Of a stretch of DNA of 23,048 nucleotides, positions 7,393 to 14,229 are shown piece by piece. The stretch covers positions 1 to 23,048 of the forward strand of contig JBKPNX010000097.1 in assembly GCA_046732855.1 (NCBI GenBank), written 5' to 3'. The notes below the pieces were generated by a model. It worked only from the letters and a program-made list of their open reading frames with translations. It searched no databases and had not been told where the DNA came from. Each line of letters begins with the position of its first letter. Position 1 is the stretch's first letter. The translations under genes were made by a program, and so were the position numbers. The stretch comes from JBKPNX01 sp046732855 (GTDB lineage: Bacteria > Pseudomonadota > Alphaproteobacteria > Geminicoccales > Geminicoccaceae).

Positions 7393-10146
7393 ATGAGGCC
7401 TTACCGGCCGTTCGTGTTCGTCGCAGCATTGATCGCGACGGTCTATCTGGTCGGCTGGTTCAGCTTCGTCGACCGTGGCCTGTTGGACGCGCGCACCCAT
7501 CTCTGGTCGCGCCCGGCTTCGGGCGAGCTCGTGCTGGTGGTGATCGATCCGGCGAGTCTGCAGGCGCTCAGAAGCTGGCCCTGGCCCTGGCCGCGCCGCT
7601 ACCATGCCGCGGTGCTGAAGCGCCTGGTCGCCGCGGGTGCCCGGCACATCGCCTTCGACTTCGATTTCAGCTCGGCGCAGACGCTCGAGGACGATCGGGC
7701 GCTGGCCGACGCCCTGGCGGTAGCCGGGCCGGACCGCGTCGCCCTCGCGGTCCATCGCCAGTGGGTGAGCAATCAGATCTTCGATACCACACCCCTGCCC
7801 AGCTTCGATCTGTCCGCCAGCCGCACCTCGATCAACGTCCAGCCCGACCCCGAAGGCCGCGTGCGCACGATTCAGACGGTCACGGCGTTCGCCGACCGGA
7901 CCGTGCCGACCATGTCAGCCTGGTTGGCCGGGGCGCCCGCGACGGTGGCGCGCGAGGTGCTGATCGATTTCAGCATCGACCCGGCCACGATCCCGCAGCT
8001 GAGCTACGTCGACGTGCTCAATGGCCGTTTTGACCCGAACGCGGTGGCGGGCAAATCGGTCCTGATCGGCCCGGTCGCGATCGAGCTCGGCGACTGGCGC
8101 AGCGTGCCGCGCTACCGCGCCCTGCCCGGCCCGCTTGTCCAGGCGCTGGCGTTCGAGACCATGGCGCAGGGACGCGCGCTGTTTCCGGTGCAGGGCTGGC
8201 CGGCGGCATTCGGCGCGGCGCTGCTGATCCTGGCGACCGGGCCCGCGTTCGGCAGTCTGCCCTGGCGGCGCGCGCTTCTGCTGCTCGGCGGCTCGGGGCT
8301 GGCGATCACCGGGCTCGCCACCGGTCTGCAGCTGTTCGGCGCGGTGGCGCTGGACACCAGCGCCGGTCTGATCGGCCTGGTCCTGGCGTTCGGCGTCGCC
8401 ACGCTCGGCCGGGTCGAGCACCAGGCGCGCGCGCTGGTTGGCCAGATCGGTACCCTGCCCGCGACCGACCACATGATGCGTCAGCTGGTCGACAACAGCT
8501 TCGATGCGATCGTCACCTTCGATGCCGACGGCAATACCCTGTCCTACAACTGCGCCGCCGAGCGGATCTTCGGGGTGGCGGCGCAGGAGGTGATCGGTGG
8601 CCCTCTGCGCGCTCTGCTGCCGGATCAGCAGAACGGCTCGTTCAAAGCGTTCGCTCAGGCGGGCGGCATTCACGAGCTCGAAGCGAGGCATGGCTCCGGG
8701 CGGTCCTTTCCGGTCGAGGCCACCTTCAGCCGCATGCAGGTCGACGAAAAATGGGTCGGCATCGCGATCCTGCGCGACGTCACCGAGCGCAAGCTCCAGG
8801 AGGCCGAGCTCGAGCGCATGGCGCTGCACGACGCGCTGACCGGGCTGCCCAATCGCACGCTGCTCAACGACCGGATCGAGCAGGCGATCAAGAACGCGCA
8901 GCGCGCGCGCCAGCAGATGGCCGTGCTGCTGCTGGATCTCGACCGCTTCAAGGACATCAACGACACCCTCGGTCACCAGGTCGGCGATCGGCTGCTGACC
9001 GAGGTGGGCCCGCGTCTGCAGCAGCCGCTGCGCAGCGCCGACACGGTCGCCCGTCTGGGCGGCGACGAGTTCGCGATCCTGCTGCTCGGGCCGACCGACC
9101 TCGAGATGGCCTGTCGGGTGGCCGAGCGCCTGGTCGAAGCGCTCCGGCGGCCGTTCGCGATCCAGGATCTGACGCTCGAGGTCGGGATCAGCATCGGCGT
9201 GGCACTCTATCCCGAGCACGGCGCCACCGCGACCGAACTCCTGCAGCATGCGGATGTGGCGATGTATGCGGCCAAGCGCGATCAGCTCGGCTTCGTCGTG
9301 TACAGCCCTGAATCGGATACCAACAGCGTGCGCCAGCTGACGCTCACCGGCGAGCTGCGGCGCGCCATCGAGGACGACCAGCTGGTGCTCGAGTTCCAGC
9401 CGAAAATCGACGCGCAGAGGGCGGAATTCGCCGGCGCCGAGGCGCTGATCCGCTGGCTGCACCCGGAGCACGGCGCGATCCCGCCGAACGAGTTCATCCA
9501 CAGCGCCGAGCAGACCGGGCTGATCAAGCCGCTGACCATGTGGGTGCTGAATGCCGCTCTGCGCGCGCTGCAGACCTGGCAACGCGAAGGCTTCGAGTTC
9601 GGCGTCGCGGTCAATCTGTCGGTCAAATCGCTGCACGATCCGCAGCTGCCCGACGTGATCCGGCTGCTGTTGCAGTCCTGGGAGCAGCGCCCCGAGCTGC
9701 TCACCTTCGAGATCACCGAGAGCGCGTTGATGGCCGACCCCGCGACCGCGCTCCAGGTGCTGGCGCGGATCTCCGACATCGGTTGTCGCCTGTCGCTCGA
9801 CGACTTCGGTACCGGCTACTCCTCGCTTGCCTACCTGCAGAAGCTGCCGATCGACGAGCTGAAGATCGACCGCTCGTTCGTGGTGCCGATGACCCACGAC
9901 GACAATGCCGCGGTGATCGTGCGCTCGGTGGTGCAGCTGGCCAAAGGCCTCGGGCTCGGCGTGGTCGCTGAGGGCGTGGAGACCGAGGAGGCGTTCAACT
10001 CACTACGTTCGCTCGGCTGCGAGCACGTGCAGGGCTTCCTATTCGGGCCGTCGATGGGCAGCGCCGAATTCCGGCGCTGGCTCACCATCTCGCCGTGGAG
10101 CCGCCGCGGCGCGCAGCATCGGCGGGCACGCGCCCCCGCGCACTGA
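7393..10146 (+). CDS. CHASE2-PAS-GGDEF-EAL cyclic-di-GMP turnover protein
   Basis: A 917-residue membrane signalling protein. One N-terminal helix (about 7-24) leads into a periplasmic CHASE2 sensor (about 25-258, with IDPASLQALRSWPWP and HIAFDFDF). Three helices follow (about 259-335), then a cytoplasmic PAS domain (about 352-465, ending in ILRDVTERK), a GGDEF diguanylate cyclase (about 475-640) and an EAL phosphodiesterase (about 652-890). The cyclase motif GGDEF is intact at 556-560. An RxxD inhibitory site (RSAD, 547-550) sits five residues before it, so product inhibition is likely. The EAL motif is intact at 683-685, and ITESAL, DDFGTGYSS, KIDRSFV and EGVET are all present. Both activities are therefore plausible; which dominates cannot be read from sequence. 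The upstream FecR genes probably supply envelope input. The 3' end overlaps the convergent gene by 65 bp. Confidence 0.95.
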   Translation: MRPYRPFVFVAALIATVYLVGWFSFVDRGLLDARTHLWSRPASGELVLVVIDPASLQALRSWPWPWPRRYHAAVLKRLVAAGARHIAFDFDFSSAQTLEDDRALADALAVAGPDRVALAVHRQWVSNQIFDTTPLPSFDLSASRTSINVQPDPEGRVRTIQTVTAFADRTVPTMSAWLAGAPATVAREVLIDFSIDPATIPQLSYVDVLNGRFDPNAVAGKSVLIGPVAIELGDWRSVPRYRALPGPLVQALAFETMAQGRALFPVQGWPAAFGAALLILATGPAFGSLPWRRALLLLGGSGLAITGLATGLQLFGAVALDTSAGLIGLVLAFGVATLGRVEHQARALVGQIGTLPATDHMMRQLVDNSFDAIVTFDADGNTLSYNCAAERIFGVAAQEVIGGPLRALLPDQQNGSFKAFAQAGGIHELEARHGSGRSFPVEATFSRMQVDEKWVGIAILRDVTERKLQEAELERMALHDALTGLPNRTLLNDRIEQAIKNAQRARQQMAVLLLDLDRFKDINDTLGHQVGDRLLTEVGPRLQQPLRSADTVARLGGDEFAILLLGPTDLEMACRVAERLVEALRRPFAIQDLTLEVGISIGVALYPEHGATATELLQHADVAMYAAKRDQLGFVVYSPESDTNSVRQLTLTGELRRAIEDDQLVLEFQPKIDAQRAEFAGAEALIRWLHPEHGAIPPNEFIHSAEQTGLIKPLTMWVLNAALRALQTWQREGFEFGVAVNLSVKSLHDPQLPDVIRLLLQSWEQRPELLTFEITESALMADPATALQVLARISDIGCRLSLDDFGTGYSSLAYLQKLPIDELKIDRSFVVPMTHDDNAAVIVRSVVQLAKGLGLGVVAEGVETEEAFNSLRSLGCEHVQGFLFGPSMGSAEFRRWLTISPWSRRGAQHRRARAPAH

Positions 10147-10636
10147 GCGGCAGCCCGGCGTCGTCCGCCTGGTCAAGCCCGAGCGCGGCGAGGTTGGCCT
10201 GGGTCGCCGCATCGAGCGGCAGCGCTTTCGCCCAGGCCGCACGACTCGCCTGATCGAGCACCTGATCGAACCCGGCGAGCGTGGAATCGAGCTGGATCGT
10301 GCCGCCCTCGGGACTGCGCAGCGTGAGCTGGAGCCAGCCCTGGGCGTGTCCTCGGCGCGGCGCATAGTAGGCGAGCTTGATCCGATCCAGGTCGGCCCAC
10401 GCGATCCGGCGCGCGCTCGGCCCACGCAGCGCGATCGCATTGCTTGAAAGTTCGACCCGAGTGAGGTGGCGCCCGACCGTACGGGCGCCGAACCAGGCGA
10501 ACAGCAGGCCGAGCGTCGCGAGCAGCAGCGCGACGCCATCCGCCAGGTCGAGCAGCAGCAGCGGCCCGGCGGTCAGGACAAGCCCGACCGTCGCTCTGAG
10601 ATAGTCACCGTAGAGCGCGGCAACGGGGTAGCGCAC
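10082..10636 (-). CDS. Small membrane protein with PH-like domain, unknown function
   Basis: A 184-residue protein. Two helices near the N-terminus (about 13-29 and 34-50, AGPLLLLDLADGVALLLATL region) are followed by a soluble beta-rich domain. Its strands HLTRVELSSNAIALRG and IAWADLDRIKLAYY resemble bacterial PH-like (bPH) domains found in small membrane proteins; this is a suggestion only. The GTG at 10636 is chosen because GGAGAGGGG lies directly upstream. The open frame extends much further back to 11419, but that part is the shadow of the cyclotransferase gene. The last 65 bp are antisense to the end of the GGDEF-EAL gene. It may share a transcript with the AIG2-like gene, 206 bp upstream. 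Confidence 0.68.
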   Translation of the reverse strand: MRYPVAALYGDYLRATVGLVLTAGPLLLLDLADGVALLLATLGLLFAWFGARTVGRHLTRVELSSNAIALRGPSARRIAWADLDRIKLAYYAPRRGHAQGWLQLTLRSPEGGTIQLDSTLAGFDQVLDQASRAAWAKALPLDAATQANLAALGLDQADDAGLPLSARGRVPADAARRGGSTARW

Positions 10637-10842
10637 CAGCCCCTCTCCACCGGCTGCGCTTGGCTGATGCCCGAGCAGACCCGGCAGGAACACGCGCTGG
10701 CAATCTAGAAGCGCCCCATTTCGCCGTCCACCGCCGCCGGCCCCAGTTCGGGCGCCTCTGGGGGCCGCGTGCCTCATGCTCCCAGCGCTCCTTGCTCGGA
10801 TACCGGTCAAGCGCGTGGGCGATGCTGCGGCCGGCTCGCGCG

Positions 10843-11304
10843 TCAGCTCGTGGTGCGGCTGAACGCCACCCGCTCGCCGTCGCATCGCGGACAGTCGCGC
10901 ATCCAGTCGCGGCACTGCGTGAGGAAGGCCGCCTTGTGCGCGCTCGCCCAGGTTGCGAGATCCCAGGCCTCGTCCGTCGCCTGCATCGTCTCGCACGCGA
11001 GGAAGACGCGTGCAGCCAGCCGGCGCCCGCCGGCCAAGCGAATGAAGGACCAGTGCTCGGCGTACTCGCCGTCCTCGAAGTGCCGGACGCGTACGTCGTC
11101 GCGCACGCTCTTCGACTGAAACATCATCCCGCCGACCACCAGCCCGGCCGCGGGCACCAGGATCGGGTAAGAGACGTTCGCCGCCCGCACCCGACGATAG
11201 CCGTGCAGCCACGCGCGGCGCAACTCGGCGCCGGCGACCGCCCGGTCCAGCACCGTTGCCAGCACCTCGCGATCCATCAGCGTTCCGAAAAAGAAGTAGG
11301 CCAT
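10843..11304 (-). CDS. AIG2-like/gamma-glutamylcyclotransferase family protein
   Basis: A 153-residue protein that opens with MAYFFFGTLMDREVL, the Y-x-F-x-Y/F-GTL motif lining the substrate pocket of the gamma-glutamylcyclotransferase (GGCT/AIG2) fold. Further family-like features are LHGYRRV in the position of the conserved G-[YF]-R strand, a central LVVGGMMF strand, and HFEDGEYAEHW, where one of the glutamates (E77 or E80) would be the catalytic acid. The expected reaction is release of 5-oxoproline from gamma-glutamyl amines, but substrates of this branch vary. The C-terminus has a cysteine pair (DCPRCDG) that could bind a metal. The ATG at 11304 is preferred on family length over one at 11337; neither has a strong ribosome site. 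It is divergent from the kinase-like gene. Confidence 0.82.
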   Translation of the reverse strand: MAYFFFGTLMDREVLATVLDRAVAGAELRRAWLHGYRRVRAANVSYPILVPAAGLVVGGMMFQSKSVRDDVRVRHFEDGEYAEHWSFIRLAGGRRLAARVFLACETMQATDEAWDLATWASAHKAAFLTQCRDWMRDCPRCDGERVAFSRTTS

Positions 11305-11352
11305 ATGCCAGGTGATCGCCTGCCGATGCCGCAGCACAGCGCGCCCTGCCGG

Positions 11353-11383
11353 TTAACAGATTGGTAGCGCCTCTGGGTATAGG
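11353..11383 (+). promoter_or_regulatory. Tentative promoter for kinase-like gene
   Basis: TTAACA (11353-11358) and TATAGG (11378-11383) are separated by 19 bp in the 113-bp divergent gap and lie about 35 bp before the ATG at 11418. Spacing is on the long side and the matches are modest. Confidence 0.25.
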
Positions 11384-11417
11384 GTGCCACCGGGAAGGCG
11401 CACAAGATTCAGCCACC

Positions 11418-12188
11418 ATGCCACGAGCCGATCTCCCGGTCGCCCACAGCGCAAGGTCCGCTTGCCCGCGGTGCCACGCCGAGCACGCACGCGGCGCTGC
11501 GATCGACTGGCGCGAACTCAGTCACGAGTTGCGAACGCCGCTCCACGCCATTCTCGGCAACGCCGAGCTGCTGCTCGACGGGTCGACCGGTCCGCTGTCG
11601 GCGCAGGCCCGGGCAGGCCTGGGCGAAATCCAGAGCTCGGGCCGCCGGCTGCTGCGCCAGGTCCAGCTGCTGTTGGCGTGGTCGGAGCTGAGCGCGAGCC
11701 GAATCGAGCTGGCAGAGGATCGGGTCGACCTCATCGCGCTGATTCGGGAAGCGGTGACCGAGGTACGAGCCGAAGGCGTTCGCATCAATCCGACGGATGC
11801 CGTTCTTTCGATCTGGGGCGACCGGTTCTGGCTGCGCATGCTGATGGCCGAGATCGTCGCCTTGCCGGGATCTTCAGGTGCGGCGCCGACGATTGCGCTC
11901 GAGAGCAGCGCGAACGATCAGGCGCTTCGTTTTACCTGGCCTGATTTCGCCGGAACCCAGACCGGTCGGTTGCAGCGCGCGCTGATCGAGGCGATCGCGC
12001 AGCTGCAGGGCGCCGCCGTGGTGCCCGTTGCCGATGGCGTGTCCCTGCGCTGGCCGGTGCACCGGCTCGCCTGGCCCGCGGCCACGGCCTCGGGTGCCGA
12101 ACATCGAGGCGCACCAGGCGTGGAGCCGACTGACGAGCCGGCATTATCCGGAGCAGGGCCGGGCTCCAGTCCTCGCGACGGCGAATAG
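11418..12188 (+). CDS. Histidine kinase-like protein with HisKA H-box but degenerate ATPase domain
   Basis: A 256-residue soluble protein. The dimerisation/phosphotransfer domain (about 30-105) is clear: the H-box ELSHELRTPLHAI carries the phosphoacceptor H36, and a second helix (SSGRRLLRQVQLLLAWSEL) completes the four-helix bundle. The following region (about 125-215) has the position and some traces of an ATPase domain (GDRFWLRMLMAEI; LIEAIAQLQGA). But the N-box asparagine and the DxGxG and GxG glycines are not recognisable, and the domain is short. It therefore may accept or relay phosphate rather than autophosphorylate, as the unrelated ChpT does. The N-terminus has a CPRCHAEH cluster (C15-H23) that could bind metal. 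No sensor domain, helix or receiver is linked. The ATG at 11418 is chosen; the ribosome site is weak. Confidence 0.78.
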   Translation: MPRADLPVAHSARSACPRCHAEHARGAAIDWRELSHELRTPLHAILGNAELLLDGSTGPLSAQARAGLGEIQSSGRRLLRQVQLLLAWSELSASRIELAEDRVDLIALIREAVTEVRAEGVRINPTDAVLSIWGDRFWLRMLMAEIVALPGSSGAAPTIALESSANDQALRFTWPDFAGTQTGRLQRALIEAIAQLQGAAVVPVADGVSLRWPVHRLAWPAATASGAEHRGAPGVEPTDEPALSGAGPGSSPRDGE

Positions 12189-12663
12189 GTTGCGGGAGGG
12201 GGCTTGTCGTTTGGCATCGGCGTGCCTATTGTAATCGCTAGCATCCGGTGATCCGCAATTCACGCAGTGCTGCTGCGTTCATCTAGGCCGGGCGGAAACA
12301 CGATCCGAGACGGACTTGGCGATGCCTGGCGGGGGTGCGTAGCGAGGTGGCTACTCCGGTCGTCTCGGTCTCACCAGCGCGATTTTGAGCGCCAGCTTCG
12401 TCGGATGGGAGATGGCACTCCTGTCGTGACGCCCGATAAGGCGTGAAGCGAGGTCAGCGGCAGTTCTGGGAGCCGGCCAGAGTGCTGTGCGTCGGACTTG
12501 GTGGAAAAGCCTGCGGCGACCTCTAGCGGGAACACGCGCGGTGGTATGAGCGTTGCGCGTCCGGTGCGAGGGGTCCGAGCGTCGGGTTCTACCGGTCGTA
12601 AGCCTCTCCGGGCAAATCGGGCGGGCTGGTTGCCCGCAATCATCGAAGGACTGAGCCCACTCG
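12189..12663. other. 475-bp region without a convincing gene
   Basis: No protein family is recognisable in any frame here, and the short frames present lack the codon bias of neighbouring genes. A 6-bp inverted repeat ACGCAG-TGCTG-CTGCGT (12262-12278) lies about 75 bp after the kinase-like gene stop. It could be a weak terminator, although only TTCATCT follows it. The remainder (about 12300-12640) reads like decayed or non-coding sequence; I cannot identify an insertion-sequence terminus or intron motif. Confidence 0.4.
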
Positions 12664-13572
12664 ATGCAGAATAGAAGCATGTTCCCCTTTAGACGACATG
12701 GCTCAAAGAAGCGAAGCAAAGGCTCCGCACGTAAATCACGCGGCCCACAGCGGCCGCTGCCCAATTCGGCGCGCGATCTGTTGCCGATGCTGCAACCGGC
12801 GACCAAGGCGCTGGCGCAAGTGCTCGCCGGACGCGCCGGTGCTTCCGGCCAGCTCAATCATGCGCGCAACCTGCTCGCCCACGCCGAACGCCTGATCAAT
12901 GATCGGGTGCACAATCGATTGATCCCCGCCGAGCGCGAGGAGTTTTTCGAACAGCTCGCGCGCCTGCGCTTGACCTTGGCCGATGCCGATGCCGAAGCTG
13001 AGGTGCAGGCCGCAGAGGAGCAGGTGGAGCGGCAGCCGCCGCCCCCGCCGGTGGCTCATGAGCGGCTCAAGGAGATGGCATTGTCGCTGTCGCGGCCGGA
13101 GCGTGACCGGTCGCGGTCGCCCCGCCCGGCCGAGGAAGCGGAGAGCAGCGGCGACGACCAAAGGTCGACCGGGGCGACCTTGGACGGAACGGTGGGCGCT
13201 GCCGCATCGGCGGAGCAGCAGGAAAAGCGCCCCCTCCGGCCGCTCGCGGACCTCCCTGGTCGCCTGATGCTGCCCAAGACGGGTGGCGAGACTGCGCGCC
13301 GGGCGATCGGCGAGCCGCTCGCATTGCGCCGCCCCCGCGCGAGCTCAGCCGCGCCGGTACGCCACAGCCAGCCGCCCGATGCGGCCCCGGACGGCGAGCC
13401 CGCCGCGCCAACCGAATCGATCGGCCCCGATCCGAGCGGCAATGGCTCCTCCCCCGCGGCCGCCGCGGAGCCGCGCCGAAGGATCGTGCGGCGCACGCGC
13501 AAGACCAAGGACGGCCTGCCCGAGGGCTGGGTGGTCGATGAGGACGGCTATGTGGTGCCGCGCCACGACTGA
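12664..13572 (+). CDS. Hypothetical protein, basic N-terminus and long disordered region
   Basis: A 302-residue protein I do not recognise. Residues 1-30 are strongly basic (RRHGSKKRSKGSARKSRG), which suggests nucleic-acid or membrane-surface contact. Residues about 35-125 are predicted helical (DLLPMLQPATKALAQVL, then ARNLLAHAERLINDRV and EFFEQLARLRLTLADADAEAE). A PPPPP stretch follows, then about 150 residues rich in Pro, Arg, Ser, Glu and Ala that are probably disordered. The last 25 residues (RRTRKTKDGLPEGWVVDEDGYVVPRHD region) look compact and may be a conserved motif. The ATG at 12664 has GAAGGA 13 nt upstream, a longer spacing than usual; an ATG at 12679 is possible. Coding status is supported by length and by codon use like that of neighbouring genes. 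Confidence 0.6.
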   Translation: MQNRSMFPFRRHGSKKRSKGSARKSRGPQRPLPNSARDLLPMLQPATKALAQVLAGRAGASGQLNHARNLLAHAERLINDRVHNRLIPAEREEFFEQLARLRLTLADADAEAEVQAAEEQVERQPPPPPVAHERLKEMALSLSRPERDRSRSPRPAEEAESSGDDQRSTGATLDGTVGAAASAEQQEKRPLRPLADLPGRLMLPKTGGETARRAIGEPLALRRPRASSAAPVRHSQPPDAAPDGEPAAPTESIGPDPSGNGSSPAAAAEPRRRIVRRTRKTKDGLPEGWVVDEDGYVVPRHD

Positions 13573-13607
13573 CCCGCGCTGCCAGGCGATCCAGCCGCCC
13601 CGCTTGG

Positions 13608-13850
13608 TCACCGTGACTTTCGGGGAGCGGCGTTGCCCAGTAGCGTCGTCGCTCGGGACATCACGTCAGCCCGTTCGATAGACGCCCACCACTGATCATC
13701 CGGCCGAACCGCCGTCCGGATTGGTCGGATCATGGACGGGTCGTCCTGGATCGCGACCAGATCACCGAGCTGACAGCATCGGCCTTTGGCCGACAAGCAA
13801 TAGCGCGGACGGCCACCCGGCTGACACCGGACCAGTTGGCCCGCATTCAC
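13608..13850 (-). CDS. Possible small hypothetical protein
   Basis: An 80-codon minus-strand frame starting at GTG 13850, with GGGAC a few bases upstream as a weak ribosome site. The product has three cysteines in a short span (RCQPGGRPRYC, KGRCC) and an Asp/Trp-containing middle part, without the runs of Arg and Ala typical of shadow frames in this GC-rich DNA. No gene overlaps it on the other strand. There is no family I recognise, so it is offered only as a candidate. Confidence 0.3.
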   Translation of the reverse strand: MNAGQLVRCQPGGRPRYCLSAKGRCCQLGDLVAIQDDPSMIRPIRTAVRPDDQWWASIERADVMSRATTLLGNAAPRKSR

Positions 13851-14130
13851 GCGTCCCGCGCCACGAAGGCACCTTGGGGTGCTGCACGCTTGCCGTTCGC
13901 CCCTCAATATCCTCTCACTGTTGCTCCGGAGCATCTTGGGCTCGGCTGGTGAGCGCTCGGGTCGGCGCCGATGCTGCCGGTGACGTGACTTGCCGCGGCG
14001 CTCCAGGGTCGAAGGCAGGCCGGTCCCCTGGACCTGACCCGGGCGATCATGGTCGCCACCTCGCGCCGCGCTGCAGAAGTGTCGAGCTGGGCCTCCCGAA
14101 GGCGCCGAGCCGCGCGTCGGGCGAGCGGCC

Positions 14131-14160
14131 TTGGCGCGCTCCGCGAGACGACGTTATCTT
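14131..14160 (+). promoter_or_regulatory. Tentative sigma-70-type promoter for the antiporter gene
   Basis: TTGGCG (14131-14136) and TATCTT (14155-14160) are 18 bp apart, each matching four of six consensus bases. Transcription would begin near 14167 and give a leader of about 63 nt that includes the hairpin at 14183-14202. Confidence 0.35.
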
Positions 14161-14182
14161 CACGCGCGGGCAAAGAGACCCG

Positions 14183-14202
14183 GGGCGGCCGAAGCGCCGC
14201 CC
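14183..14202 (+). promoter_or_regulatory. GC-rich hairpin in the antiporter gene leader
   Basis: GGGCGGC and GCCGCCC form a perfect 7-bp stem around the 6-nt loop CGAAGC, ending 16 nt before the GGGGAGGA ribosome site. It has only a TTT after it, so it is unlikely to be an efficient terminator; a role in mRNA stability or translation is possible. Confidence 0.35.
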
Positions 14203-14229
14203 GTTTCATGGGAGTGCGGGGAGGATCAG

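Larger units (their letters stand above)
13573..14229. other. 657-bp region between the unknown protein and nhaD-like gene
   Basis: This stretch holds no strongly supported gene. It contains one weak minus-strand candidate (13608-13850, listed separately), a possible promoter (14131-14160) and a leader hairpin (14183-14202) before the antiporter gene. The part from about 13860 to 14120 shows nothing I can assign. Confidence 0.45.

Noticed and set aside
7915..9897. 660-codon minus-strand open frame opposite the GGDEF-EAL gene
   Set aside because: It is antisense to a gene with intact CHASE2, PAS, GGDEF and EAL domains and has no recognisable domain of its own.
12371..12643. 90-codon minus-strand frame in the gap before the unknown protein gene
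   Set aside because: It has no ribosome site, no family likeness and weak codon bias; I considered a group II intron or transposase remnant but found no domain V or terminal repeat to support it.
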